64,000 bases of DNA from Plectosphaerella cucumerina. Lineage: Eukaryota > Ascomycota > Sordariomycetes > Glomerellales > Plectosphaerellaceae. The stretch is taken from positions 4,092,001 to 4,156,000 of the forward strand of contig JAGPXD010000004.1 of NCBI GenBank assembly GCA_020746995.1, written 5' to 3'. The notes under the pieces are model-generated. The model saw nothing but the letters and a program-made list of their open reading frames with translations, did no database searches and had not been told where the DNA came from. Made by a program: the position numbers and the translations under genes. Shown in pieces: positions 24,400 to 37,960 of the stretch. Position 1 is the first letter of the stretch. Each line of letters opens with the position of its first letter.

Positions 24400-24720
24400 T
24401 AACGCTGTATACTATACTATCTACCTCGATACTAGTTACTCTATAATCTTAGTAGACCGCTACTAACTTTACAAATAAGTCCGTAATATCTAGATTATAA
24501 AGGCGGTAGTACTATATCCTATAATAGGGTTCGCGGGTAATACTATAGTAATAAAGGAGGCTACTTTCGATTTCTATATCCCGGGTATTATTAACTCTAC
24601 CGATAACTAGTCTATTAACGTATAAGGTTATTTTATAGTTATAGTATAGATTATTAATAACCTTAGACCCGGGCTTCTACTTAGTATATCGTTTTTAGAA
24701 AAAAATACTATTAATATCTT
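24400..24720 (+). pseudogene. gypsy3 aspartic protease relic
   Basis: The decayed plus frame contains LDTSYSIILVDR near 24,425, the retropepsin active-site pattern with an aromatic residue now at a Cys position. Further along are GFAGNTIVIKEATFDFYIPG and LRPGLLLSISFL. Stops lie at Gln/Trp codons. It precedes the pogo insertion, after which RT resumes. Confidence 0.7.
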
Positions 24721-25115
24721 ATTCTCGATAAAAGCTGTTATTTTCCAGGGTTACTACGGGCTAGTAGTACCGATAGTACCTAACTTTACTAGATAACGGG
24801 TTACTAGATAAGTAATATCCGTCGCTAGAGTTACTATCCTACCTTATATAGCTATACTAATCCCGGTAGTATATACAGACCTACTAAAAGGTACTAAGTA
24901 TAAGTTAACTCCCGTAGTTCCCTGGGCACTTAGCTACCTATATATAACGGAAACTATTAAGATAATAGCCTGTTATAATACTATAGATAAACCCTTAAAA
25001 ATCGGCCACCTCTAGAAGTTTATATATATTTAGGAGAGACTAGAAGGTAAAGATAATAGTATTTCTTAGGATAAACCTATATTACTAATAGTATATACTA
25101 ATAATAATAGCAATA

Positions 25116-26976
25116 ACGTATATCACAAGCGAGTAGTCCACCCAAGCGAGTAGTCTACCCAACCTATATTCCACAGAATCAACCCATCGTCACGCGATAT
25201 CTTAGCATTCAATTTAAATAAAAGCTACTCTTTACTATCCGACGATGACAGAGCAACCTGCTGATAAGTTCTCGCGTTGTAGCTAGTCTTTCCGTATACG
25301 CTATAGCTTTGTTTCTTCGGCGCGGCGTGTATCGACGGAGCTGGATTTTATTGTGTTTCCTCCTTTACTTAAGAATCTACCTCTCTCTAGGTAATCTAGT
25401 CCTATCCCTCGCCTAGAGTAAAGCTCCCTCCTTTTCGTAGTTATACTTTTTTAGCCCTACAACGCCGGCTAAGGGTCGTATTCTCCTCTCAAAGGATCGC
25501 GTTCTCGGACTTTAAAAGGGCGATCTAGTATATAACACCCCGCGTACCCTTCGCTAGGAAGTTAACAGCGTCAAGAATTAACATCGGTAAGCTACTCTTA
25601 TAACAGCTAATCCGACCTTTAATAAAATCGGACTACGAAATAGCTTCTATAGCGGTTATAGGCGTCTAGGAGGTCTAGAGGTCGGGTAGCCCGTAAGATA
25701 ACCCCGGAGGCGTCGGCGTCTTTAACTTTACATCCAGCTTCGAGAGAACTACTTTCGGGTTATAGGGTATAAGTCTAGCCCCTCGAAAACCACCCAGGAT
25801 ATTTTTTTCCGTTATTATATCTCGAAATACAGCCGAAAATACAAGCAGGAAGTCCTCCTTCGTGATATAGCTTATACCGGCCTTTATCTTTATCTCGATT
25901 TACCGACTGTATACTTTCTTTAGCGGGCTAAAACAGCTAATATCAAGAGGTTAGAGTAGATACGACGAATAAGGGGGTATACAGAGTATAATAATATTAT
26001 TTTCCTTATAGTAGAGCTCGAATTCGACAGAGTAGTAACTTTCGTAGCTATCCAGGACAAAGACACGATACCCGCCTGTCTTTCTGGGTTTCGTATATTA
26101 GTTAAAATACTAAATCTAATCGAAGCTAATTTCGTTTATTATCCAGCCGTTTAAAGACATTATAATCCTCTAGTCGCGTAGAATCGTATCGTCTTAGTAC
26201 CAAGTCAAGAGGTAATATTTACCCGTAACCACAATATACAGCGGGACGCAGAAACCAGTCACACTAACGCCCTAGATTACTATAACCTATTCCCGATTAC
26301 CCGGCTACCTTATCTTCGGGTTAGAATGTCTTTCCGTGCCTATAACAACCGTCCCGTTAGCGATAACGCCTATCTAGAAACTAGTCTTATCGAAGTTATA
26401 AATATCCGAGTCTACTATACCGTATTTCGCGACTATATTCCACACAAGCCGAAACTATACGTTTATCGTATCTAGATCTTTATATTAGGCTCTCTTATAG
26501 TCGTATCTACGAAAGAAACGCGTCCGGAGCTCTAGTTATCGTTTAACAAAGTTAAACGCCTAGTTCTTCCCGACGGGTAGCGCGTCGCGCTCCGCAAGTA
26601 GTTTATTAGCTATATCTCCAACCTCGCCTAACCGAGCAGGGTATAATCGCGAATCTAGGTCGAGTATGTATTTAACAATCGTCTTCTCTTCGAGCTCGGT
26701 TAATTTCACAGAATTCGGAGGGCTATCGCGTCGGGCAGTAGTACCATATAGGCGGCGGAGGAGGGTTATCTTCGGTATATCGTAGATCTTCGCAGCGCTC
26801 GTAGCGCTTAAAGTCGCTTCGTTTTTCATTACTTAGATAGCAAGAATAATCTGGCTTTCTTTACAAGGTGTCGACATTTCTAGTGGTGGAATAAACGCGT
26901 GACGGGGAGTAGAATCTATAGAATCCGGGCGGGCTGGACCACTCGCTTGGGTAGACTACTCGCTTGTGATATACGT
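25116..26976 (-). mobile_element. pogo/Fot1-type DNA transposon, copy A
   Basis: An 1,861-bp element flanked by TA on both sides (25,114-25,115 and 26,977-26,978). Both ends read ACGTATATCACAAGCGAG from outside in. Each inverted repeat holds two tandem ~17-bp units (AAGCGAGTAGTCCACCC type). The transposase is on the minus strand. The element retains many CA/TG dinucleotides and an open N-terminal frame, so it is among the less RIP-damaged units. It lies in gypsy3 between protease and RT. Confidence 0.92.
26560..26829 (-). pseudogene. N-terminal part of pogo/Fot1 transposase (copy A)
   Basis: An 89-residue open segment starting MKNEATLSATSAAKIYDIP has a psq-type helix-turn-helix (AAKIYDIPKITLLRRL), then TARRDSPPNSVKLTELEEK, then the CENP-B-like second HTH (DLDSRLYPARLGEVGDIANK) ending LPVGKN at a RIP stop. 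These are hallmarks of fungal pogo/Fot1 transposases, which bind the terminal repeats. The downstream DDE domain (about 26,550 down to 25,400) is present but broken by stops. Full family proteins are about 500-550 residues, so this is a fragment and not a functional gene. Confidence 0.85.
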
Positions 26977-27239
26977 TATACTATAGACTAATAATATAGA
27001 GTAGGTAATACTAACTAAGGACGGGGAACTATCTAATACTATATAGGACGTAGTTAGTACTATAGTATTTATAGAGGTAGAGGATATATTAAAGTAGTAA
27101 TAAGCGTTAAGACTAAATATAGTATAACCCGATAATATTCCGGAGATTACTATAAAGTATAGTATTTATATCTATACTACTAACCCAGTCCGTACCGCTA
27201 AGCTATAATAGTTAGTTAAATTATTTAATATATAACGAG

Positions 27240-27953
27240 ATCGGGGTATCATACTAATAAAACCGGAGGAACGGATACGTATTAACCTTATCGATAACTA
27301 GTAATTACAAAAGGTAGTAATATTATTATACCGGTTATTAGATAAAGATTATACGTTTATCGATAGTAAATTCGACACTATATACGTATTAGGTAAGATA
27401 GATTAGATACAAAACCCTATACTATTTAGTTACCTAGTTTTTATTATCTAGCGGACTATTAGTAGTATTAAGAAAGGTCGTATAGTTATTAATCTATAAA
27501 AACTTAATAGCGTAATAGTCCCTAATATATACCCTATCCTAGCGTAGGACGAGATTATCCAGAAACTATAAGGGAAGAAGTTTATAATATACTTCGATAT
27601 ATCGGCTTTCTTCTACTAACTACTAGTTACTAAATAATATCGAGACAGGATAGTTATCGTTAGCCCGTAAGGCCTAGAGGTATTAAACGTTACTATTATA
27701 GGTTTCAGGAACGTACCCGCCTTTACGTAACGATTAATAGATAACCGGCTTTAGCCGCTATAAGTATTTATTATAGTATATATCGATAATATAGTCATAT
27801 TTTATAACTTATAGTAAGATTACCTTAACTATATAAGACGGGTTCTCTAAGTCTTCTAAGATATTAGGTTAGTACTATTACTTAATATATCCTTTTATAG
27901 ATATAAATCGGTATAGTTACTAAGATTTAAAGTTAATAGACTTAGTATATATA
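27240..27953 (+). pseudogene. gypsy3 reverse transcriptase relic
   Basis: The plus frame shows GRIVIN and KLNS, then FDISAFFY and IVSPQGLEV-like blocks, and the polymerase box near 27,775-27,805 reading YIDNIVIF. There the second catalytic Asp of the DD pair has become Asn, a change expected from G-to-A at TpG. The frame is cut at 27,953 by the gypsy1 insertion, and RNase H resumes at about 35,515. Confidence 0.85.
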
Positions 27954-28444
27954 TATTACAACCCAGGTATAATCTTCCGAAGATATATAGTCTAGAACCG
28001 AGGTAGTATATACTAGTAGTACGTGCTAGGTAACTAAGGAGTAATATATCGTAGTAGTTATCGTTGTTATACTTATCGTATTATTATAAAGCGTTATACT
28101 TCTTTACTATAGGCTAAGGAGGTTTCTAATAAAGACTTAAATTAATTACTATCGTAAGCTATCTAGAGGTATAAACCTAGCTAGTACCTTACTATATACT
28201 TATAGTTCGACCTGTCTAATTACCCTAATTATTCCTAGTCCCGTAGTAATTATAGTAATTATTACGTCCTACTTACCGTAATTACTAGCCTTAGCGGAGT
28301 AATTACAGTAATTATAACCTAAGCTAGTCCGTATATCCTTATCGTTCCTACGATAAGTTCTAGCTTTATACAATCCTCCCTAACTAGTCGCCTAATAACC
28401 GTATAGATAGCCTTATTTCTAGGGTACGCCGTCTAGGCGTTATA
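27954..28444 (-). repeat. gypsy1 3' LTR with adjacent polypurine tract
   Basis: 491 bp, matching 35,019-35,509 over its length. On the coding (minus) strand the purine run AAGGAGGGGAATC lies directly before the LTR, as expected for the plus-strand primer site of an LTR element; this fixes the orientation. Confidence 0.9.
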
Positions 28445-31400
28445 AGATTCCCCTCCTTATAGTCGATATCCTAGCGACCTATAAGTAGTAAGTCCCCTAG
28501 CCGTATAGCCTGTTTATTCCTATATTCCTTAGTTAATATAATATCTAGCCGGGTCTCGAAATCGAAATTAAAAGTATTATCTACCGATTATTATAATACT
28601 TAGGTCCTCCTAATTAATATATTTAAGTTCGAAATAATACCGTACTCTTTTATTACTAAGTATAGTATATACTATATAATAGTATCGGGGGTTTTATACT
28701 ACTATAAGTATACTCGCTATAGTTATAGTTATAATAACTCGGGGATTTTAGTCGCGGTTAGTAAGTAGCTCTTTCTTCCTTAGTATTTTATAGGGTAAGG
28801 TACTAACGTATATATAGTTTCTTAGATTATAAATAAAATATTATATATTTAAGAGAGTAAAAAGGTAGCGGAGTAAAAACTACTTAATACTTAATAAATA
28901 ATAGATTAAGTATAAGCCGAAATAAATAAAGTAGTAACTTATCTAATCCGCTTATAAAGTTAAAAAGACTTATTATAGTCTTAGGGTATAAATATAGCTT
29001 ATCGGAATACTTCTTCCTTAGATAACTTAGATAAGAAAGAGCGGTAAGAGTCTAAGGCGGCTACTAACGTAATATCCTTAGGCGGTTTTAGTATAGTAGA
29101 CTAGTCGGCTATAGACCTTCTTAGTTCTAAAACTAGTAGAGTCAAAGCTAGGAGTTTTTAAGGTAGTCTAGTAGTTCCTATATATTTTCTTTATATCTAT
29201 AGCCTTCCTATTTAACTAGGAATTTATCTTATCCGTTTTAGTTTATTTAGTAGTCGAGGATTCACTTAACTATATACTCCTCGGTATTATCTACTTTAAG
29301 GTTATCCCCGAGTAGTACATTATCTAGTATAACTTTAAATAATACGATATAGAAAACCGGGTAGATCTTTATATTCTTAGGTAAGGAAAGTAGAAAATTA
29401 GTATCCGAGGTTTTCTATTAAATCTAAAAAGGTCCGATCTTTTTAAAGTCTAACTTACTATTAGGGTATATAGTTTTAATATTTTTATAAATAAGGTAGA
29501 CTTTATCCCCCTCCTTAAAGGATAGTCCCTTTATCCTTAACTAGTTAGTATATTTAGTTATTCTAATACGTATTAGTTAAAGGTTTTAATATAATACGTT
29601 ATAAATATCCCTAATATCCTAGGCTAGTTTATTAACTTTAGGAGTTTTTAAAGTTTCCCGGGGTTCTTTATATATTATAGGGTTAAATCCGTAGTTAGTA
29701 TAGAAAGGTAAGAACTTAGTTAACTTACTAGGTATACTATTATAAGTAAACTATACTATCGGAAGAAGTATTACCTAGTTATCCTATCGTTTATTAACGT
29801 AGTAGCGAAGGTATTATTTAAGGGTCTAGTTAGTCCTTTCTGTTTATCTATCTAACTATAGATAGAATATAGTTAAGAGGTAATAGTCGGGTCTAAGTTA
29901 TTTTATAAGTCTTGTCTAAAAGTAACTTATAAATAACTTATCGCGATCGGAAATAAATTCCTTTAGTATACTATACTATAAAGTAATATTACGTAGGAAG
30001 ATATATATAATGTCTTGTGTAGTCCCTATTTTAAGGTATAGTAGAAAATAGGAATACTTAGTAAAGCGATTAACGATAACTAGGATAGTGTTATACTACT
30101 ATCCTAAGACTAATTCCTTAGACTTAAGTAAGTCCGTAATAAAATCTAAAGAGATAGATATCTATAGTCCTTCCGCTACGGGTAGAGGTTTAAGTTCTCC
30201 GTAGGGTTTATACCTAATAGCCTTACTTTTATAGTAGAGGTTATAAGTCTTAAATACTTTTTATACTTAAAGGTATGTAATATTCTCGTTATAGTATTAT
30301 CGGATATACTAGTATATTTTCTAGACCCCTTAATATCTATAGGCTAGGGTACTATAGATATATATAATAAGTTCTTAAGTAGTCTCCTTATAAGTAGCGA
30401 GGACCTCTAAGACTTATTTATTAGGTATAAAATTACTTTACAAATTAATTAAGAGGATTACGTTATAGTTAGGGACTTTAGTATTTACTAAGTTACTACG
30501 TTAACTTAAGGTATCCGCCCGACTATTCTCGGATCCCTTACGGTATAAGATAGTAAAGTTAAATTCCGAAAGGAACTTAACCTATCTTATTTACTATTTG
30601 TTTAACTCCTTTATAGTTATAAAGTTAATAAGGTTTTTATAGTCTGTAAGAACCTTAACTAGGTATATAGTACCTAAGAGATATAACTTCTATTCCTTAA
30701 AGGCTTTAATAATAGTTATTAACTCCTTATTATAGATCTAATAGTTAAGTTCTAGTCCGTAAAGTTTCTTAGAGTAGAAGGTAATAGGGTAAAGTCGTTT
30801 TTTTTTATCCCTCTATCCTAGTTATCCTCCGAGTGTATAGTCGGATATATCGGTTTTAACTTCGAATAGTAACTCGGGGTTAGGGATCTTAAGAATCGGC
30901 TTAAGATACTATTCTTAATACTCTAAAAGGCTTATTCTTCGGTATCCTATTAGCGGAACGGCTAGTCTTTCTTTATAAGGTCGGTAAGAGGTCGGGAAAT
31001 CTAACTATATCCCTTTATAAATTATCGGTAGAAATTAATAAATCCTAGAAATCCTCTAACGTTAGTAATAATAGTTAGTATCGGCTAGTTCTTAAATATC
31101 TCGATCTTCTTAGGGTCTATACGGATTTCCCCTAGTTAGATATTATATCTAAGGAAGTCTATATCCTAAGTATAGAACTTACTTTTCTCGGGTTTGATAA
31201 GTAGTTTAGTATCTATTAGTTATTTTAAGACTTAGTAAATATACTTTCGATATTCCTTAAGGGTTTTTAAAAAGATAAGGATATCGTTGAGGTATACTAC
31301 TATAAAGATATTAAGAAAGTCGTAAAAGACTTTATTAATTATCGTTTAGAATATAACCGGAGTATTTATAAGCCTAAAGGATATTACTAAATACTTAAAG

Positions 31401-31464
31401 TATCCTTAGTAAATACGGAAAGCTATTTTCTACTCCTCTCCTTCCTTTATACGGATTAAGTTAT

Positions 31465-32017
31465 AGGCCTGTCTGGAAGGGCCGGACGTCTGGCTAGCAG
31501 GGCCGGAAAAAGTGGGTCTCCTCGGAAATAAGGAGTCCGTCACCCGACGTCGCGATAGCCTCACAATCACACCTGTTTGACCTAAGGGACTGCGCGGGTC
31601 CCAGGACCTGTAGTTGACTGTCGCTGCAGATAGACTGCGCGGGTCCCAGGACCTGTAGATGACCGTTACTGTAGATAGACTGTGTGGGTCCCAGGATCTG
31701 TAGATAACTGTAGCTGTAGATGGACTGCGACCGAGCGATTGAATTAGATAGACTACGACCGAGTGATTAAACTGCGACCGAGCGATTGAACTGCGACCGA
31801 GCGATTGAACTGCGACCGAGCGATTGAACTGCGACCGAGTAATTGAAGTAGTTGGACTGCGACCGAGCAATTAAAGTAGTTAGACTGCGACCGAGTAATT
31901 AAAGTAGTTGGACTACGACCGAGTAATTAAGGCTATCGCGACGTTAAGCGTTATTTCCGGGGAGACCCACTTTTTCCGGCCCTGCTAGCTAAACGTCCGG
32001 CCCTTCTAGACAGGCCC
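31465..32017. mobile_element. 553-bp MULE-derived MITE in gypsy1
   Basis: Terminal inverted repeats of about 55 bp (left GGCCTGTCTGGAAGGGCC and GCAGGGCCGGAAAAAGTGGG; right the complement) with the same GGCCTGTCT terminus as the MULE at 15,239. The 8-bp duplication TAAGTTAT flanks it (31,457-31,464 and 32,018-32,025), provided the first base, now A at 31,465, was the G of GGGCC changed by RIP after T. It has no coding capacity. The interior is minisatellite: about three ~45-50 bp units containing GGGTCCCAGGA (31,590-31,725), then ~19-bp units ACTGCGACCGAGCGATTGA repeated about ten times (31,725-31,930). CA/TG are well kept, so it is a late insertion. Confidence 0.88.
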
Positions 32018-35000
32018 TAAGTTATATACTCCTTTAAGGTTAATAACTATAAACTATTATACTCTAACTAATAAATCCCGAAGTTTAGCGATTAGTAGTA
32101 AGGGGTAGTAGTTCTTAATTATAATATTATTAAGTTATCGGTAGTTAACGTATAATTATAGTTTCCTATTCTTCTTAGGGACAAAAAGGATAGGGTATCT
32201 AGCTAGTAACTTAGATAGTTAAATATATCTTTTCCGAAGGTTCTCTTCTAGGTATTTATCGAGTATAGCCTACTACTTCTCGTTAAGCTAGTAGATCTTA
32301 TAGAACCTAGGCTATATTCCTTCCTTAAGTATAATTTTATAGTTATAATAGCTATGTAAAGGTAGGCCTGTCTTAAGTTCCTCCTTAAATAGGGTTAAAT
32401 ACTTCCGGTACTTAATCGGAATATATTTAATTTATTCTTTAAGAGCCTTATATTATTTATCGCGACTAAAGTCTTAGCTATTATATTTATTAAACTCTTT
32501 TTAAAGCTATATAAGATATCTTATAGTCTTTATATAAAACTATACCGGAGTTATATCTCTCTATTAGATCTAACTAGGATTCTAATTTACTTAGGGATTC
32601 TACTTTCTTAACTATAGGATACCTAGGATAATATCCTAATCTCCGATTTCCGTAATATTAAATATAGTTAGTATTATATACCCTTAGATATAAATCTTAA
32701 AGTATATAGTCTCTTAATCGATACTTCCTTAGTTATACTATATAAGCCCGCCTTCTATAGATCTTAACTAGTAAGGGTATCTCTTACGGTTTATTATAAG
32801 TCTAAGTTACTATTAAAGTTATAGCGATATATAATTCCCTTATACTCCGCTTTCTAGGAGCGCCGCGTACTTATACCCTTATAGGGTAACTCTTAATATA
32901 AGATAGTCGGAGTTACCTTTATTATATACCGTATTATATAGGGTCTTAACGGATTTTACTTATACCTACTCTTACCCTTTATAAAAGTAGTATAACTTTT
33001 TTCCCGAGTTATTATAGTATTTATACTTTATCTTAGGTCGTTAAGAGGAAGAACTTAGTAACCCGGTTTTCCTTCTCCTAACTTTATCCGACGTAGCTAT
33101 ACTAGTACCTTAGGCCTAATAGCCTAAGGTAGGTAAGTTAGTAATTAAGTTACGGCGGATAATAGTTAATTCCGGGGTTATAAGTAAGTTAAGGTACTAC
33201 TATTCCTTATTCTTCCGAAGGGTCCTTTTAGCCTTTTAGTAACGGAGTTTATAGTTACCTTAGTTATTCGGGTTAATCCTAGTAAGGGTCTATCCCAGGT
33301 TCTTAGCGATACCTAGCTAGGACTAGAGGAGCCTCTATTTACGGATCTTTCGTAAAGTATATACCCTATGTATATTAATAGGGTAGTTAAACTAAAGGGT
33401 CTCGTAACTAATATATAGTATAGGGTATTTAGGTAATAGTATAAAGATAATAATTCTCTTCCCTAGTAGGTAAATAGTAAGTACCTAATAGGGTAGTTCC
33501 TTATTAGTATAGATATATTTAATTATATTATCGTTAGGTTGCCTAGGGTAGAAGTTATAACTAAGCTTCTATATATAGTATATAGGGTAATTATTATAGA
33601 TATATTAGGCCTAAAATATAGTATTATAGTCGGGGCTACTAGGGGGTAAGCGACTAGTATTATCTTCCCTAGGACCGAAAGTATAGGTTATAAAAGGTAC
33701 CTTACTAGTATCTTAAGTATTATACCCGAAGAAGTTAACAGCTTTATTTTCCTCGAGGTCTCTATATCCTTCCGGCCGGATAATAAGTTATTAGTCTTAC
33801 AGCTAGGTATCGGGAATTAACTTATCGTCCTTAGAGGTCTTAGGTTCCTACGTTATCTCGCTCTCTTCTTCTTCGCTAGGGTTAATAGCCTCGACCTAGT
33901 AGTTCTATCGGACTACCTTATCTCGGGTAGATATCAGGCTATATTCTAGGATAATAAGAGTCTAAACTAAGGTTTAGGGCTTCTTATTATACCGAGTAGT
34001 ATTAAGTTATCGGGGGCCCTTAATATACTTAGGTTGATAGTAATTATATATATAATAGCCTATCTTATAGTAGTTAAAGTATTTAATATTCTTCCTGTCT
34101 TTCCATCCCGTCTATAACACGTTAAGCTCTAAAAAGCCGGTGTATATGGTCCCCCTATAGGCGGTTATTATACGACGTTTATTATGTTAATAGGGTTAGT
34201 ATTAGTAATAGCGGCCGGTATTAAGCTAGAAGGTAGGGTAAACTCCCTATCCTCTTCCTATCTAGCTACGGTTCCCTTTTTCCGTATATCTCTTATACTA
34301 ATAGTTATTAATTTTAATAACTAGGGTAACGTAGTCGACTAGCTTATTAGGTTATTCTTTATAGATAAGGTTATTCTTAACGGAGTCTTTTAGGCTTTTA
34401 TAAAATCAGGCTATAAAAGTAGTCTTACTCTAGTCCGGGAGGTAAGAGGTAAGTTATTAGAACTTAGTGGTATACTTACTAGCGGATCCTATTTACTTAA
34501 GGTAGAGAATTTTATATTCGGTATTATATTATTTATCGATATTACCGAAAACTACTTAGAGAGTTTTCTTAAATTTATTAATACTACTAAGGATAGTTTA
34601 GACTTTATCCGAGATATCGTCCTTATCCTTACTAGTATACTTATATATATAAGGTTTAAACTAGATAAGGGTATTACCCCTAAGGTAGGATATAGTATTA
34701 GCGATATATTCTCCCTAGTATTTAAACTAACTATTATTAGCTTTCTAGTATATACGGAGTTAGGTAAGGAAGGCCTGTAAAGTACTAAGCTTCCCGTCGA
34801 AGGCTTAAGGCGGGAGGGCCTTAATTAAACCTCCTCCTCCGCCTTAGAGTTAAAAGATAATAGCTTAGAGTTACTTATTCTTCTCCTTAAACTCTATAAA
34901 TATAGCTTAGTAGTTAGTAGAGTTATTACCCTAGCTAGTAGAAGAATAAGGGGCTATTATAACTATATAAGTATTACTCGGTAGTCGTAGAGAATATACT

Positions 35001-35018
35001 AAATAAGAGTAATTAAAG

Positions 35019-35509
35019 TATTACGACCTAGGTATAATCTTCCGAAGATATATAGTCTAGAACTAAGGTAGTATATACTAGTAGTACGTACTGAGTAACT
35101 AAGGAGTAATATATCGTAGTAGTTATCGTCGTCGTACTTATTATATTATCGTAAAGCGTTATACTTCTTTACTATAGGCTAAGGAGGTTTCTAATAAAGA
35201 CTTAAATTAATTACTATTATAAGCTATCTAGAGGTATAAGCCTAGCTAGTACCTCGCTATATACTTATAGTTCGACCTATCTAATTACCCTAATTATTCC
35301 TAGTCCCGTAGTAATCGTAGTAATTACTACGTCCTACTTACCGTAATTACTAGCCTTAGCGGAGTAATTATAGTAATTATAACCTAAGCTAGTCCGTACG
35401 TCCTTATCGTTCCTACGATAAGTTCTAGCCTTATATAATCCTCCCTGACTAGTCGCCTGATAGCCGCGTAGATAGCCTTGTTTCTAGGGTACGCCGTCTA
35501 GGCGTTATA
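35019..35509 (-). repeat. gypsy1 5' LTR
   Basis: 491 bp, the upstream LTR on the coding strand. Compared with the 3' LTR it differs mostly by C/T or G/A changes, consistent with RIP acting on both. No clear tRNA-primer site could be read at 35,018 downward. Confidence 0.9.
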
Positions 35510-35514
35510 ATATA

Positions 35515-37960
35515 CTACTAGTAACCGGATAGAAGCCTTATATAAAATTAAGATACTAGAGATATTTACCGACTTAAAGATACATATCGGTAAGGTTACC
35601 TTCCTCCGGAAGTTTATTCCCTAGTTTTATTAGAAAATTAAACTAATAAATATTTATAAAATACCCCTTTTATCGGTTAGTAAAGAGTAAGGACTCCTAA
35701 TAGATAAAACTATGAAGAGGGCTAGGGACAGGTAGGTAAGTATACTTAAGTTTATACCGATAATAACTCAATATAAAACTTTCCGACTTCTATAATAGTA
35801 GGTAATAGATAAGATAGTACTCTATTATTATAACCCTACTAAGTAGACTTTCCTTAATATCGATACTAGTAAGGTAAGTTTTAGTATCTTCCTTTTCTAC
35901 CTATTAATACTATAAACGGGTAGTAAGATTCCTACCTCTAAGATTCGACTTATCCTATTTCTTAGCCGTCTATATATAGTAAAGGAATATAAATACTAAC
36001 CTATAGAACTTAAGGTAGTATATTTAATCTAGGTATTAAAAATACTATAGTTTCGCCTTTAATTATACCGGATAGTAATAATTATATTAACTAATTACGT
36101 ATCTATAAGGGGTATTATATATAATACTAATCTTAAGTCCGTCGATACGGAAAAACTTAATCTAAAGCTTATATTAATATCCGCCTATCTTAGCTAATTT
36201 AAATTAGACGTCTATTATATCCCTAGATATATAAATATAACACCGGATATACTATCTCGGCTACTAACGTAGGACGTAGATACCTTAGCCGTACTTAAGG
36301 GTAATATAGCTTATAAAACTCAACGGGAGAGTAAAAAGAAATATAATAAAACTAATTTTAGTAAGCTAGATAATATCTAGGAAGATAATAAAACTTACTA
36401 CTTTATAGTACTAAATATTAAAATCCCCGATAACCTTATAGTAACTATTAAAGTAGGTTATAATAAACCGTACTTTACTAGGATCCTAGTAGAGATCGAG
36501 AAGTAATAATAATAGTATAATAAACTAGTAAGATAGGGTATACCGTAATACCCGTCGGATAATATAAAGATCTTCCCTATAGAAATACTAGATAGGCTAA
36601 TATATATAATTAGTAATAATAGTAATAAGCGACTAATAGTCCCCGATACTACTAAAAAGGAAATACTAATAGTAGTATATAACAAAAATTACTACTACGG
36701 AATATAAAGAGTAGTAATAATACTAGCTAGGTTTAGTTTTAAGGGTAAGATATATACCGTCCGAGAGTAGGTTAAGAACTATTTAGTCTATATCGAGAAT
36801 AAAACCCGACACTAAAAGGAATTAAGAGAATTTTAACTTATCCGACTACCCGATACCCTCTATAAAGTTATCTATATCGACTTTATTATCGGAATACTAA
36901 GAGTAGATTCTAGGGACTTATACTAGTAACTACCGGGCTATAAGACGGATATATTTAATAGTATAATAATAGTAATATACCTAGTATCTAAAAAGTTAAT
37001 CCTAATCCCGGGATATACTAAATATATAGCTATAGATTAAACTATCCTACTATTATAATAATTACAGATATATACTTAGGGTCTACTAAATAAGATTGTC
37101 TCAAATAGAGATATAAAGTTTATAAGTAAACTCTAGACTAAGTTATAGATTTTACTTAAGGTATTACTAGCTGTTACTACGGTATAGTATTTATAAGTAA
37201 ATAGTACTATAAAACGGAAGAATTAGGTAGTAGAAATTACTATTTAGTTCCTAATATCTATATCCGATATAGACTAGGTAGATACTACTCCGATAATATA
37301 GTATATACTTAACTAGGTCTATTTAGTAGTAATTAGTATATTACTAAATAAACGGCCCGGCGGTTTTCAGCTATATAGTCTAATCGATATCAGCCTCGTA
37401 CGATTATACTTCGATAGAGACCTAGAATAATAACTAAAGATACAGGAGGTATATATAGTAATAGATTTTACTATAGTATATATAAAAATATAATATAATA
37501 CTAAATATAACCCCCGATAGTTTAAAATAGGTAATAAGGTATACCTAAGACTTTGTTATAGTTATAAGTTACTAGGCGTACCGATACGTAAATAGGTAAA
37601 ATAGTATATTAGTCCGTTCCGAGTAATAAAACACGTTAATAATCTAGTATATCGCCTTAACTTCTTACGATATTAGGGTATTTACCCTATAGTCTTAGTA
37701 GTATGACTATATCTAGTACTAAATCCTAACCCGTACGGGCGATAAAGACTATAATTAAGTCCTATTATTATCGAAAGTAATAATACTAAGTAGGAGTTAT
37801 ATAAGGTATAAATACTACTAGATTAGTAAGTAGTAAAGCTAGGCGGTAGTAAAGTCCGTAAGATCTAGTATTTAGTTAAATAACTCGGATAGCTAGACTA
37901 GTATAATAAATAATACCCGCGGTAGATATTTATACTAAACGTAAGTAATCTTATCGCTAA
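35515..37960 (+). pseudogene. gypsy3 RNase H, integrase and chromodomain relic
   Basis: Resumes the pol frame after gypsy1: NRIEALYKI, the connection and RNase H region (about 35,860-36,250, including IPRYINITPDILSR), the integrase core (NRDIKFISKL near 37,110, with many stops at Gln/Trp), and the C-terminal GVPIRK and LNPNPYG segments near 37,560-37,740. At about 37,790-37,930 is a chromodomain-like tail (KIQYLVKQLG-type). Together these identify a chromovirus. It is a RIP-killed pseudogene. Confidence 0.8.

Larger units (their letters stand above)
27954..35509 (-). mobile_element. gypsy1: full-length LTR retrotransposon inserted in gypsy3
   Basis: LTRs of exactly 491 bp each (27,954-28,444 and 35,019-35,509) begin TATTAC and end GGCGTTATA on the plus strand (TG...CA before RIP). 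The 5-bp duplication ATATA flanks the element at 27,949-27,953 and 35,510-35,514. It is coded on the minus strand: gag with zinc knuckle near 34,000-34,100, RT about 32,400-31,000 (split by a MITE), RNase H about 30,800-30,600 (PITFYSKKLYG, YNKEL, VLTDYKNL), then integrase. A polypurine tract AAGGAGGGGAATC touches the 3' LTR at 28,445-28,457. Without the MITE and its duplication the element is about 6,995 bp. All frames carry RIP stops. Confidence 0.93.

Noticed and set aside
31430..31870. 146-codon open frame in the MULE MITE
   Set aside because: It is created by the minisatellite units (repeated SLGRS/ARSQF-type peptides) and crosses the MITE border.
36458..36685. 75-codon frame rich in Ile/Leu/Tyr on the minus strand
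   Set aside because: Antisense to the gypsy3 integrase relic; composition follows the RIP-made TA content.
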